DNA from: Ruminococcus flavefaciens
GTDB lineage: Bacteria > Bacillota > Clostridia > Oscillospirales > Ruminococcaceae
Direction: 5' to 3'
DNA: 64,000 nucleotides
Assembly (NCBI GenBank): GCA_023667045.1
Contig: JAMPAU010000006.1
Span: 32,313-96,312 of the forward strand
Part shown: piece after piece, positions 17,755-26,830 of the stretch
Position numbering within the stretch: position 1 is the stretch's first letter
Layout of the letters: each line of letters begins with the position of its first letter
Made by a program: the position numbers and the translations under genes
Notes under the pieces: generated by a model
Told to the model about the DNA's origin: nothing
Databases searched by the model: none
The model's input: the letters and a program-made list of their open reading frames with translations, nothing else

Positions 17755-17783
17755 TTGACATTATCAATGCACTGTGGTATAAT
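17755..17783 (+). promoter_or_regulatory. Promoter of the sugar transferase gene
   Basis: TTGACA at 17755-17760 and TATAAT at 17778-17783, spacer 17. It leaves an untranslated leader of roughly 90 bases. Confidence 0.8.
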
Positions 17784-17882
17784 GTCCTTATTGTAAAAGC
17801 AGTCCTGTATGGAATAGTATCATATATTATATCGTTTTTTATCTTGAAACATAAGCTATTTGTTTTACAGAGGGGGAGTAAA

Positions 17883-18689
17883 ATGCAGGCTAATTTTGTA
17901 AATGCCAGCAATAATGCTATAGCTGAGAATATCAGCGGTAAGGCAAGAAGAACAATCGAAAAAGAAAAATCAAAAGAGGGTATAAAGGAATATCCGATAC
18001 TTGACTTTAAAGTGAAAGACCTCGAAAAGCTGAGAAGCTGTGTGGAAGAAACCCTGAAGCACTCAAAGATTAAGCCGGCAGGGGGACAGCTTTACGAGAT
18101 TTCAAAGAGAGCATTCGACATTGTGCTGAGTTCGGCAGGAATAGTAATGGCTATTATTCCGGTGGGCTGTTTCGCACTTGCTATATATCTTAATGACGGC
18201 GGTAATCCTATCTTCTCGCAGGTGCGTCTTACTAAAAACGGCAAGCCTTTTAAGATGTACAAGTTACGCTCAATGTGCATAGACGCAGAAGAAAAATTCG
18301 CAGAGGTACAAAAGGCTAACAAATGCGACGGCTTGGCTTTCAAGAGCGAAGACGACCCACGCATAACCCCGATAGGTCGCTTTATCAGAAAGACTTCAAT
18401 AGACGAACTGCCACAGCTCTTTAATGTATTAAAGGGCGATATGTCCATAATAGGACCGAGACCGCCTCTGCCGAGAGAGGTAGTGCTGTATACTCCTAAG
18501 GAAATGGACAGATTGCTTGTAAAAGGCGGGCTTGCTTGTGTCTGTCAGACTGAGGGAAGAAGCGATATGTCCTTTGATGAATGGATGCACACAGACATCG
18601 AATACATAAAAAACAGAAGCATGGCTCTTGATATGAAAATCCTCATCAAGATGATAATAGCTGTAATAAAACGCAAGGGTGCAGAATAA
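17883..18689 (+). CDS. Short-form bacterial sugar transferase (undecaprenyl-phosphate sugar phosphotransferase)
   Basis: A 268-residue member of the WcaJ/PglC-like bacterial sugar transferases, which move a sugar phosphate from a nucleotide sugar to undecaprenyl phosphate to begin glycan assembly. It has the short architecture: a roughly 65-residue cytoplasmic N-terminus, a single hydrophobic segment at about 77-98, then the catalytic part with KLRSMCIDAEEKF, TSIDELPQLFNVLKGDMS and IGPRPPLPRE. ATG 17883 is chosen because AGAGGGGGAGTAAA precedes it; an in-frame ATG at 17844 has none. No other glycan genes are adjacent, so it is a lone initiating enzyme here. Confidence 0.85.
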   Translation: MQANFVNASNNAIAENISGKARRTIEKEKSKEGIKEYPILDFKVKDLEKLRSCVEETLKHSKIKPAGGQLYEISKRAFDIVLSSAGIVMAIIPVGCFALAIYLNDGGNPIFSQVRLTKNGKPFKMYKLRSMCIDAEEKFAEVQKANKCDGLAFKSEDDPRITPIGRFIRKTSIDELPQLFNVLKGDMSIIGPRPPLPREVVLYTPKEMDRLLVKGGLACVCQTEGRSDMSFDEWMHTDIEYIKNRSMALDMKILIKMIIAVIKRKGAE

Positions 18690-18695
18690 AAAATT

Positions 18696-18728
18696 ACCGG
18701 ACAGTGTATGTAGCTGTCCGGTTTTTTT
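18696..18728. terminator. Terminator between the sugar transferase and patatin genes
   Basis: ACCGGACAG (18696-18704) pairs with CTGTCCGGT (18714-18722) and is followed by a T run on the plus strand. The converging patatin-like gene ends just beyond it. Confidence 0.85.
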
Positions 18729-19632
18729 ACAGGTTGTTTATCATGGTGCGGATTTCATTCATATGACCGATAGTGTCTCTGTAGCCCATTTCAATATCGA
18801 TCTGGACTTTTTTGTTATTGAGATTGAGCGTGCCTGTTATTGTACCGCCGAGATTCTGAGAGGGAATAATATTGATAATATCAGCGTCACGCATTTTGTA
18901 CTGGCTAGTGAGGTCGGCATCATATTTGAGGTGTACCGCAATAATAGAGCGGTAGCCGTTGTTATACAGGCATGATATGGGGGTATTGCTTTTATTGCCG
19001 GAAATACCGCCGTCGAAGTACCGAGTGCCGTATATTTCCACGCCGTCAGTACCTGTGTAGACAAATGGCAGTGCAGACGAGGCAAGCACTATTTTTTTCT
19101 GTATACTATAGGGATATTTATTCAGCTCAAAGTACTTAGCGTCGCCGTGACTGTCAGTGCATACGATATACATTTTACGGTAGATACGGCTGAAGTCAAC
19201 GTGTTCGTCAATAATCTGACCTAATTTTTCCTGTGTAAATGGCAGACCGTCTTTCATAAAGTCGGTAAGTACGTTGTCTTTTTTAAGGGATTTAAAAATA
19301 TTCATACCGCCGAGTACGATACTGTCAACGATATTATCGGGCTTTATTCCGACGTAATCGGGGTCGGAGTAGTCCGGCACTGTAGGCAACTTATTGAAAC
19401 GCTGTTTATCGGGGTGTAGCATATCGGTTATCTTAAGGCTGTTCCATATTTTTTCAGCGTATTCAGCACCCCGACTGTCGAGCAGTACGGCATTCAGCGC
19501 CCCCACAGAAGTACCTGCCACAGCGTCGATATAGTCCACAGCACCCATAGCGGAGAGAGCCTTGTATACGCCTATCTCGTAAGCACCTTTAGCACCGCCG
19601 CCGCTGAGGACAAGTCCTATTTTATCCAACAT
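18727..19632 (-). CDS. Patatin-like phospholipase
   Basis: A 301-residue patatin-family lipid acyl hydrolase. The oxyanion-hole segment GLVLSGGGAKGAYEIG is at residues 6-21. The nucleophile elbow GTSVG with Ser45 follows, and the catalytic Asp is in the DGG of YFDGGISGN near residue 212. It is cytoplasmic or peripheral, with no signal peptide. The start is ATG 19632, with GGAG ten bases upstream; a TTG two codons earlier is possible. Its ribosome site lies inside an upstream open frame that reaches back to about 19890. Natural substrate unknown. Confidence 0.85.
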   Translation of the reverse strand: MLDKIGLVLSGGGAKGAYEIGVYKALSAMGAVDYIDAVAGTSVGALNAVLLDSRGAEYAEKIWNSLKITDMLHPDKQRFNKLPTVPDYSDPDYVGIKPDNIVDSIVLGGMNIFKSLKKDNVLTDFMKDGLPFTQEKLGQIIDEHVDFSRIYRKMYIVCTDSHGDAKYFELNKYPYSIQKKIVLASSALPFVYTGTDGVEIYGTRYFDGGISGNKSNTPISCLYNNGYRSIIAVHLKYDADLTSQYKMRDADIINIIPSQNLGGTITGTLNLNNKKVQIDIEMGYRDTIGHMNEIRTMINNL

Positions 19633-19807
19633 ATTCAATAATCTCCAATCTTTCTTTTTTCTTTGATAGTGAAATACCCATGGTCTGAAGCCAGTGGGTT
19701 TTCTGTTTTATAGTCTTTGTAATTTTATACTGCAAAGGTTTTTTACCGTCAGTCTCTGCCGTACATTGTTTATAATGCAGAATAGCCTGCTCTTTCTGAT
19801 TTCGCAA
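19622..19807 (-). other. Doubtful small reading frame upstream of the patatin-like gene
   Basis: A lysine-rich frame of about 61 codons beginning at TTG 19807 and ending 11 bases inside the patatin gene. The same frame stays open back to about 19893 without a start codon. The composition (many Lys, Gln and Ile) looks protein-like, but no ribosome site precedes the TTG. It may be the 3' remnant of a lost gene, a leader that couples translation to the patatin gene, or chance. Confidence 0.25.
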
Positions 19808-19897
19808 TGATTTTGGTATTTTTACAGTTCGGGAGGATATTCTGAAAAGCCCGCACGATAGTATAAAGCCAGTGGGATTGCGGTTGACATCATTTTA

Positions 19898-19936
19898 AAA
19901 GGGAGATACACTGGCACGGCAATGTCCTCTCCCTTT
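19898..19936 (-). terminator. Hairpin after dapL
   Basis: On the minus strand AAAGGGAGA (19936-19928) pairs with TCTCCCTTT (19906-19898) across a 21-base loop and is followed by TTAAAATG. It lies 16 bases after the dapL stop. Confidence 0.6.
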
Positions 19937-19952
19937 GTGTGACTTTATGATT

Positions 19953-21158
19953 TTACTTGGTCAAGAGTTTTTCAAAGCGTTGCATAGCTTCTATAGTTCT
20001 CTGCCTGTCGCCGAAAGCTGTAAGTCTGAACCAGCCCTCGCCGTTCTTACCGAATCCTGCACCGGGAGTGCCTACTACAGCTATCTTTTCAAGCATGAGG
20101 TCGAAAAACTCCCAGCTACCCATATTATCCGGACATTTGAACCATATATACGGAGAATTTATACCGCCAGTAAATTTTACGCCAAGCTTGGTCATAGTAT
20201 CGGCAATAATGCGTGCATTCTCTTGGTAGTAGGATATATTCTCATGAATCTGTCTCAGACCTTCTTCAGTGAAGACAGCTTCAGCACCACGCTGTACAGG
20301 ATAAGAAACGCCGTTGAACTTACTGCCCTGTCTTCTTCCCCATATCTGTGATACGGAGACCTCTGTGCCGTCGCTTGCCGTAACTTTAAGAGAATCCGGA
20401 ATAACAGTATAACCGCATCTCATACCTGTGAATCCTGCCGTCTTTGAGAGCGAACACATCTCAATAGCTACTTCCTTAGCACCCTCCACACAGAAGATAC
20501 TTCTCGGCACGTCGGGGTCAGTAATGAAAGCTTCATAAGCCGAATCATAGATGATTACAGCGTTGTTTTTCTTGGCATAGTCAATCCATACGGCGAGCTG
20601 TTCCTTAGTGTATACAGAGCCTGTAGGGTTATTAGGGGAGCAGAGATAGATAATATCGGCGTGTACGTCATAGTCGGGCATAGCACAGAAACCGTTTTCC
20701 TCGGTTGAATCGGCATATATTACTTTGCGACCGCTCATTAAGTTTGAATCGACGTATACGGGATAAGCAGGGTCTGTAACGAGGATAATATTATCATCGC
20801 CGAAAATATCCACGATATTACCGCAGTCGCTCTTAGCGCCGTCATTTATGCGTATTTCGTCGGGTGAGACATCAGCACCGAAAGACTTATAATAGCTCGA
20901 TACAGCTTCTTTGAGGAAATCATATCCTGCACCGCTGTCCTCATAGCCCTTGAAAGTTTCTTTTACGCCCATTTCGTCGCAAGCCTTTTTCATAGCCTCA
21001 ATGACAACCGGAGCGATAGGCAGAGTAACGTCGCCTATGCCCATGCGTATAATATCGGCTTCGGGGTTAGCTTCTTTAAAGGCGTTTATTTTCTTGGCGA
21101 TATTTATGAATAAGTAATTTTTTTCCAGTTTAAGAAAGTTTTCGTTTAGTCTCGGCAT
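19953..21158 (-). CDS. dapL: LL-diaminopimelate aminotransferase
   Basis: A 401-residue PLP-dependent fold-type I aminotransferase that makes LL-diaminopimelate directly from tetrahydrodipicolinate and glutamate. Characteristic stretches include RMGIGDVTLPI near residue 40, GYEDSGAGYDFLKEA, DPAYPVYVDSN, SPNNPTGS and SLSKTAGFTGMRCGY with the PLP-binding Lys. Length and these motifs fit DapL rather than general aspartate aminotransferases. Its start overlaps the dapF stop by 13 bases, and AAGGAG lies eight bases before the ATG. The two form a compact lysine/peptidoglycan operon read from the promoter at 22088-22116. Confidence 0.92.
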   Translation of the reverse strand: MPRLNENFLKLEKNYLFINIAKKINAFKEANPEADIIRMGIGDVTLPIAPVVIEAMKKACDEMGVKETFKGYEDSGAGYDFLKEAVSSYYKSFGADVSPDEIRINDGAKSDCGNIVDIFGDDNIILVTDPAYPVYVDSNLMSGRKVIYADSTEENGFCAMPDYDVHADIIYLCSPNNPTGSVYTKEQLAVWIDYAKKNNAVIIYDSAYEAFITDPDVPRSIFCVEGAKEVAIEMCSLSKTAGFTGMRCGYTVIPDSLKVTASDGTEVSVSQIWGRRQGSKFNGVSYPVQRGAEAVFTEEGLRQIHENISYYQENARIIADTMTKLGVKFTGGINSPYIWFKCPDNMGSWEFFDLMLEKIAVVGTPGAGFGKNGEGWFRLTAFGDRQRTIEAMQRFEKLLTK

Positions 21159-22024
21159 ATAACATTCTCCTTTTTTGAGTTGATAAATTCATCAGATACA
21201 GTACCCTCGCATATGTATTCAGCTTCACCTGTCATCATTACAGTACCGTCTGACTGGTAGATTATTCTGAGGTCACCGCCTCTGAGGTGTACGAGTATTT
21301 CTTCATCATATGGGCATATGCCATTAAGTACGGCAGATACTACAGTAGCACACGTGCCAGTACCGCAGGCGAAAGTCTCACCGCTGCCACGTTCCCACAC
21401 ACGCATTTTTAGGGTGTGGCTGTCTATCACCTCGCAGAACTCAGTATTTACTCTGTTAGGGAATATTTCGTGGTTTTCAAAGTCCGGACCTATTTTTTCG
21501 AGGTCGAGACTGTCTATACCGTCTGTGAAGATAACGGCGTGGGGGTTGCCCATAGATACGCAGGTCATGTTGTAGACTTTTCCGGCTACTGTAACGGGCT
21601 GATTTATGAATTTTTCGAGGTCTGACTTTACAGGAATTTCAGCAGGTTTGAGAATAGCCTTGCCCATATCCACCTGTACGAGATTAACCTTGTTGTTTTC
21701 AGTAAAGAGCTTTAAGTACTTTATGCCGGAGTTTGTTTCGAGGGTAATATCTGTCTTATCGGTAAGACCCATATCGTAGACGTACTTTCCGATACAGCGT
21801 GTAGCATTACCGCACATCATGGCTTCCGAGCCGTCGGCATTAAATATACGCATACGGAAATCAGCCTTATCAGAGGGCATTATAAGCACGAGACCGTCAG
21901 AGCCTATGCCCTTGTGCCTGTCGCTTACGATAACAGAGACCTTTTCGGGTTCTTCCACTGTCTCCTCAAAACAGTTGACATAGATATAATCATTGCCTAT
22001 GCCGTGCATTTTAGAAAATTTCAT
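21146..22024 (-). CDS. dapF: Diaminopimelate epimerase
   Basis: A 292-residue cofactor-free racemase that converts LL- to meso-diaminopimelate. The N-terminal FSKMHGIGNDYI is diagnostic. The two catalytic cysteines are in MMCGNATRCIGKY (near residue 74) and FACGTGTCATV (near residue 225). The product of DapL is its substrate, and dapL directly follows with a 13-base overlap. The start is preceded by TAGGAG at eight bases. The C-terminus carries about 15 extra residues beyond the usual end. Confidence 0.93.
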   Translation of the reverse strand: MKFSKMHGIGNDYIYVNCFEETVEEPEKVSVIVSDRHKGIGSDGLVLIMPSDKADFRMRIFNADGSEAMMCGNATRCIGKYVYDMGLTDKTDITLETNSGIKYLKLFTENNKVNLVQVDMGKAILKPAEIPVKSDLEKFINQPVTVAGKVYNMTCVSMGNPHAVIFTDGIDSLDLEKIGPDFENHEIFPNRVNTEFCEVIDSHTLKMRVWERGSGETFACGTGTCATVVSAVLNGICPYDEEILVHLRGGDLRIIYQSDGTVMMTGEAEYICEGTVSDEFINSKKENVICRD

Positions 22025-22634
22025 AATATATACTCCTATTCGTGACTCATCGGAGAGGGAAAATATGCTAACTTTTTCCCATGTTTTATTATATAATAAC
22101 TCAGCAGAAAAATCAAGAGTTTTTTTTAATTAAGAATTAAGAATTTATAATGCGTAATTATTTTAATTATTAATTCAGCATTATAAATTATGCATGGGGC
22201 TTTCATTAATCTGAAAAAACCGAGTGCATTGGGTGCAGATAATTTGCTGTTGTAAATTCTTTTCGTGCAGAATCAAAAAAAGAGACGCTTTTTATTATGA
22301 CAGAATTTCACTTGATTTCAGTATTGGATAAATGAAAAGTGTGGTGGGTTTGCATAAACTCACCACATAAAAGGAGTACCGGCAAGAAATCAATTAAGAA
22401 TGCAGAATTATGAATTATTCTACAGGAGATGACTAAACACTACAGTAAGAAAATATCACATGGGGTGAAATATATCGGAATTTCTTTGACAAATACCTAA
22501 AAAGTATGTTTTGGGCTAAATATAAGCAAAAAACAAGTGCAAGGATAATTTTCTGTCCTTGCATGAAAAATAATTAAGAAAAATACGTAATTATTTTAAT
22601 TATCAATTCAGCATTATAAATTATGCATTGTGAA
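22025..22634. other. 610-base gene-free region with repeats
   Basis: Apart from the dapF promoter this gap holds no credible gene. A 48-base AT-rich motif, ending CAGCATTATAAATTATGCAT, occurs at about 22149-22196 and again at about 22581-22628 in direct orientation. Between them lies one copy of a larger element whose second copy is at 48744-49043 in the opposite orientation. Confidence 0.7.
22088..22116 (-). promoter_or_regulatory. Promoter of the dapF-dapL operon
   Basis: Read on the minus strand, TTGATT (22116-22111) and TATAAT (22093-22088) are 17 bases apart, 64 bases before the dapF start. Confidence 0.75.
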
Positions 22635-22640
22635 TTATAT
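22297..22640 (-). repeat. Dispersed repeat element, copy A
   Basis: About 340 bases that match 48744-49043 in inverse orientation with high identity. The shared landmarks, read on the minus strand, are TTTCTTAATTATTTTTCATGC, TTAGGTATTTG, CACCCCATGTGATATT, TACTGTAGTGTTTAGTCATC and TTATGTGGTGAG. Copy A contains about 35 extra bases, with a CAAGGA/TCCTTG hairpin at about 22540-22564, which copy B lacks. It contains no open frame of note. Confidence 0.85.
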
Positions 22641-24416
22641 ATAATCCTGTTTTTTGAGTATGGCAGTGACAGTACGTCCGATAATGGTCATATAGCTGAG
22701 GTCGGAGACAGACCATTTCTTGAAACGCCCGACGTAGCAGAAAGAAATCAGACCTTTTACTATGCTGTTTTCGGTCATGAGGTACTGGACAGCACCGCCT
22801 ATATTCTGTTCAGTGAGACAGGCAAAAGCATTATCGTCACGTCCTTCCAGTTCGTTTACATTGTCTATTGCAAGAATACCGTCGCCGGAGAATCTTTCCG
22901 TGTATTTGTTTCTGAAAAGATAAGAGGCGTTTTTGGCACTGGAGTTGCCACAGCTGAGAATAAGATTCATGTCGTTTCCTGCAAATACGCATATATCGTC
23001 AATATCAAATTGAATGCGAATCTGTTCAAGGAGTACGGAAATATCCGGAATACGACCAAATACGAGATTTTCGGCGAGTTTTCCGATAAATTCAAGCTTA
23101 TGCGAGGTTTCTTTCTTGTCGCTCAGAAAGGCTATTTTGTTTTTTATGTCTTTTTCCACAGCACCGTGTTTTTCTATGTCGTATATTACATATCGGTTCT
23201 GACCTTTCTGCTGTGCGATATAGAGAGCCTTGTCTGCCTGCATGAAAAGTTCATTGTAGTCTGAGCTGTCAGCCGGATATGTCGAAACGCCCATTGAGCA
23301 GGTTATGCATAGGTTTTCAGAGCGACCGGAAAAAGCCCATTCTGTCTTTGTGCGTATAGCACGGAGTATGCCACGCAAATCAGTTTCATCACGGGTATCT
23401 TCCAGTACGATAAGGAAGCCAGCACCTGTTATACGTCCGGCAATACCTCTTGCACCTATTTCTGTTTTTATTATTCCGGCGACAGTGAATATAACTTCGT
23501 CCCCGAAAAGATGACCATAGCTGTTTACTATCTCGCTGAAATTATCAATGTCGAGCAGTACGAGGTTTACACGGCAGGAGGGTTTTGATGCGATTATTTC
23601 CATAGCGTATGATGTCACTGCACGCTTATTGAGTACGCCGGAAAGTGAATCACGGTTTGCTTCAAGAGCAAGGTTTATGTCCTTTGATTTCTGCCGTGAA
23701 CTCACCACCGATATTATACCGGAGACTTTTTTTGTGTTCGGGTCGTCATATCTTGTTATACCTCTGAAAAGGCACATCTCACGGTTTTTCCCCGATGTAA
23801 GTATTGATGATTCAAATTCATAGTCGAACCTGTAAACGCCTTTCTTTATATCCCTGCACAGACTGCTGAAAGTATCAGTATACCGTGAAAGAATATATCC
23901 GGACTGCACAGCCTCTTTCTGCCACTCGTCTATATTCCTGTCGGCTATGACTATCTCACGGTAGCAGTCAAACATATATATACGTATATTCTTTGTCTGA
24001 AAACTGTACTCAAAGGCGAGGTCGCTTGTTAGGCTGAGTATATGGCGGTATTCAAGAACTGTACGCTCATGTGAGTATGCAAGGTTTTCAAGTGAGAATA
24101 CATCGCTGAATACTATACTGAAAAGCCTTTCCGGAGTATCTGCCGTCATTCTCACAGAAGCCAAAGTCCACCGGAGACTGCCGTTTATGCCTTTCATGCG
24201 GATAACTGTCTTTGTCGGCACTCCCTCTGAGGCGGTAGTCAGACATTCTTCAATTCTGCTGAAATCATTTTCGTCTATTGTACGCTTTATAGAGTATACA
24301 ACGTCATTGCCGAAGTATCTGAAAAAAGTCTCGTCAGCCCTCTGTGTGTGAAAGCTCCCGTCTATTATCACATTGCCGAGACTGTACATTTCTTCATTTA
24401 TAAAGCCCTCGTTCAT
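22635..24416 (-). CDS. PAS-GGDEF-GAF-like signalling protein with a degenerate GGDEF site
   Basis: A 593-residue soluble protein. Residues 15-115 and 120-240 look like PAS-type sensor regions, 250-410 are a GGDEF domain and 440-590 resemble a GAF domain. The GGDEF fold is recognised by DSLSGVLNKRA (for D-x-LTGLxNR), LDIDNFSEIVNSYGHLFGDEV and CSMGVSTYPAD. The active-site signature itself reads T-G-A-G-F (330-334), so the usual acidic catalytic residues are missing and cyclase activity is unlikely. It may bind GTP or act as a scaffold. The start overlaps the stop of the AI-2E-family gene as ATGA. Confidence 0.8.
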   Translation of the reverse strand: MNEGFINEEMYSLGNVIIDGSFHTQRADETFFRYFGNDVVYSIKRTIDENDFSRIEECLTTASEGVPTKTVIRMKGINGSLRWTLASVRMTADTPERLFSIVFSDVFSLENLAYSHERTVLEYRHILSLTSDLAFEYSFQTKNIRIYMFDCYREIVIADRNIDEWQKEAVQSGYILSRYTDTFSSLCRDIKKGVYRFDYEFESSILTSGKNREMCLFRGITRYDDPNTKKVSGIISVVSSRQKSKDINLALEANRDSLSGVLNKRAVTSYAMEIIASKPSCRVNLVLLDIDNFSEIVNSYGHLFGDEVIFTVAGIIKTEIGARGIAGRITGAGFLIVLEDTRDETDLRGILRAIRTKTEWAFSGRSENLCITCSMGVSTYPADSSDYNELFMQADKALYIAQQKGQNRYVIYDIEKHGAVEKDIKNKIAFLSDKKETSHKLEFIGKLAENLVFGRIPDISVLLEQIRIQFDIDDICVFAGNDMNLILSCGNSSAKNASYLFRNKYTERFSGDGILAIDNVNELEGRDDNAFACLTEQNIGGAVQYLMTENSIVKGLISFCYVGRFKKWSVSDLSYMTIIGRTVTAILKKQDYI

Positions 24417-25576
24417 TTCTGTTCTTCTCCGCTGTCGTTATTTTCTTCTTCCGGTATTATTAAGGCACTCTGTATACGCTCACGCCTTTCGAGTATCTCA
24501 AAGATGAGCTTGTAAGCTGTAGCACACAGCGGTACACCCAGAAGCATACCGAGTATACCGAAAAGTCCGCCTCCCACTGTAACAGCGGCGATAACCCATA
24601 TACCCGGCAGACCCACAGAAGAACCAACTACCTTAGGATAGATAAGATTTCCCTCTATCTGCTGTAAAATAACAAGGAAGATTATAAATATAAGTGCCTG
24701 CATAGGATTAACTGTGAAGATGATAAAAGCACATATCACAGCACCTATCAGTCCGCCCACAATGGGTATCAGAGCGGTTACGCCTACTATAGTTCCTGCC
24801 ATAGCCGTATACGGAAGCTGTAGGATAGTTGCTCCGATAAAGCACATAGAACCGAGTATTATAGCCTCAACAAACTGTCCTACAAAGAAGTTCCGGAAAG
24901 TATCATTTGCCATTTCGGCTATGTGGTTCATTCTTTTCTGTACCTTGTCGCCGAGATAAGCCCTCTGGAAACGCACAACGTCCCTGTGCAGTTTATCCTT
25001 GCGGAGCAGTAGATACATAGCGAATATAATAGCTATTACTGTATTTGTCACGACTGATACAGTAGAGCCTATTATTGAAATAACCGAACCAAATACATCA
25101 GACGCACCACTGCTTACCTTTTCGGTTATGCTCATTATGTCCGGCTCAAAGCTGTTGATAAAGTCCTGTATTTCGGGGTATTCTTTCAGAGCTGTCTCTG
25201 CGAATTTTTGTACCTGTGAAAAAAAAGGTGGTATTTCCTTGTATATGAGTTTCACAGCTTTTACGAGTTCGGGATATACTATGTTGATGATAAATGTGAT
25301 AATAAGCCCTGCACTTGCAAAAGCCAGTCCCACACAGACAGGTCGCCGTGACTTATGGATAAAGCCGGACTGCCTTTTAGGGAAATAATGTCTCTCATAG
25401 AAAGTCATTATAATATTGAAGATATAGGCTATTATACAGCCTGTCAGCAGAGGTACTAAGGCAGTGAATGCCGTCTTGAAAAGCCCCGATATTACTGAAA
25501 AGTTCTTTACTGCAATGCATACTGCCAGTGCCAGCAGTGCAATAATGCCATATCTTTTCATTTCTTTTTTCTTCAT
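24413..25576 (-). CDS. AI-2E family membrane transporter
   Basis: A 387-residue polytopic membrane protein of the PF01594 (AI-2E/PerM) family. It has two hydrophobic segments near the N-terminus, a soluble middle with amphipathic helices, then a cluster of about five membrane segments containing GTIVGVTALIPIVGG and LQQIEGNLIYPKVVG, both typical of the family. Members export varied small molecules or ions (Na+/H+ or signal molecules); the substrate here cannot be told. A charged, Glu-rich tail ends the protein. The overlap with the following GGDEF gene suggests joint expression. Confidence 0.85.
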   Translation of the reverse strand: MKKKEMKRYGIIALLALAVCIAVKNFSVISGLFKTAFTALVPLLTGCIIAYIFNIIMTFYERHYFPKRQSGFIHKSRRPVCVGLAFASAGLIITFIINIVYPELVKAVKLIYKEIPPFFSQVQKFAETALKEYPEIQDFINSFEPDIMSITEKVSSGASDVFGSVISIIGSTVSVVTNTVIAIIFAMYLLLRKDKLHRDVVRFQRAYLGDKVQKRMNHIAEMANDTFRNFFVGQFVEAIILGSMCFIGATILQLPYTAMAGTIVGVTALIPIVGGLIGAVICAFIIFTVNPMQALIFIIFLVILQQIEGNLIYPKVVGSSVGLPGIWVIAAVTVGGGLFGILGMLLGVPLCATAYKLIFEILERRERIQSALIIPEEENNDSGEEQK

Positions 25577-25609
25577 GAAAAAATCCTCCTGTAAATTAAT
25601 TATATTTTA

Positions 25610-25638
25610 ATTATAGTATATATCTGTGATAATGTCAT
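25610..25638 (-). promoter_or_regulatory. Promoter of the AI-2E/GGDEF operon
   Basis: Minus strand ATGACA (25638-25633) and TATAAT (25615-25610), spacer 17, 34 bases before the start codon. Confidence 0.7.
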
Positions 25639-25684
25639 GTTTTTAATTGTTAATTTTTAGTAAATAAATAAAGTCTTTGAATCC

Positions 25685-25713
25685 TTGACCGTCTGCCGAC
25701 AATATGCTATAAT
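25685..25713 (+). promoter_or_regulatory. Promoter of the PfkB-family kinase gene
   Basis: TTGACC at 25685-25690 and TATAAT at 25708-25713, spacer 17, diverging from the AI-2E promoter. Confidence 0.75.
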
Positions 25714-25748
25714 TATAAAAAATATAAATTATAACAAGGAGTGGTTTT

Positions 25749-26681
25749 ATGATAATAACTGTTACTCTTAACCCCGCCGTTGACTGTGCTATGGGCGTTG
25801 AAGATTACCATGAAAATGCCGTGAACCGTGCGGACTATCAGCACCTTACTGCTGGCGGTAAGGGCATAAATATATCCATAATTCTCAATCGTCTGGGCGT
25901 GCAGACAAAGGCTTTAGGTTTCTGTGGCGGTGAAACAGGCAGGCTTCTTTGCAGTCTGCTTGACAGTATGGAATGTCCGCACAGCATGACCTTTCTTGAA
26001 AATCAGCTTACACGCATAAATGTAAAACTCAAATGCGGAAACGTCGAGACGGAAATAAACGGCAAGGGTGCTGAGATAGCTCCGGATATTCTTGACGGCT
26101 TTATAGACAGCCTTGAAAATACTCTTAAGTCCAGCGATACTCTCGTGCTTGCCGGAAGTATTCCCACGTCCGTACCGCCGGATATTTACGCACAAATCAT
26201 GAAAAGGCTCTCCGGTAAAGGCATACGCATATGTGCCGATTCTTCGGGCAAACCTCTGATTGCCCTACTGCCCTACAGACCTTTTCTTGTAAAGCCTAAT
26301 AACTTTGAACTCGGTGAGATTCTCGGCAGAAATATTTCCACTCCCGACGAAGCTTTGGCAGGTGCGTATGAACTTCAGAAAATGGGTGCTGTAAATATAC
26401 TTGTATCTCTCGCTGAAAAAGGTGCTGTTCTTCTCACGGAAAACGCTGGAGAATACAGGATTTCCGCACCGTCGGGCACTGTAAGAAATTCCGTCGGGGC
26501 TGGCGATTCTATGCTTGCCGGATTCCTTGCCGGACTTGAAATGACAGGTGACTATCACTATGCACTCATACTCGGTACTGCCTCCGGAAGTGCCACTGCT
26601 TTTTCCGGAGGTCTTGCTGAAAAGCATGAAATAGCACGGCTTTTTGAAAAAATATCCTCTTGTGCAGATTCTCTTTTATAA
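25749..26681 (+). CDS. 1-phosphofructokinase-type hexose kinase (PfkB family)
   Basis: A 310-residue PfkB-family kinase. The start MIITVTLNPAVDCAM and the early GGKGINISIILNRLG motif (36-50) point to the 1-phosphofructokinase / tagatose-6-phosphate kinase branch, which phosphorylates phosphohexoses. The C-terminal catalytic motif VGAGDSMLAGF supplies the base Asp near residue 255. No PTS transporter gene is adjacent, so which sugar phosphate it uses is open. Start after CAAGGAGTGG. It is monocistronic by its own promoter. Confidence 0.85.
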   Translation: MIITVTLNPAVDCAMGVEDYHENAVNRADYQHLTAGGKGINISIILNRLGVQTKALGFCGGETGRLLCSLLDSMECPHSMTFLENQLTRINVKLKCGNVETEINGKGAEIAPDILDGFIDSLENTLKSSDTLVLAGSIPTSVPPDIYAQIMKRLSGKGIRICADSSGKPLIALLPYRPFLVKPNNFELGEILGRNISTPDEALAGAYELQKMGAVNILVSLAEKGAVLLTENAGEYRISAPSGTVRNSVGAGDSMLAGFLAGLEMTGDYHYALILGTASGSATAFSGGLAEKHEIARLFEKISSCADSLL

Positions 26682-26830
26682 ACAAATATTATGCGATTTT
26701 TTTGTATAATACTTACAAACTTTTCTGAATAAGTATACAAATTATGAACTCGCAAAAGCCGATTGTCCCGATAATGCGACGTTTTCAAAAAATAGTTAAT
26801 TATAAATTTTATTCATATGTCTTTATTTTT

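Noticed and set aside
22623-23264. Plus-strand 213-codon frame opposite the GGDEF gene
   Set aside because: It is antisense to a gene with clear domain motifs, and lacks a ribosome site.
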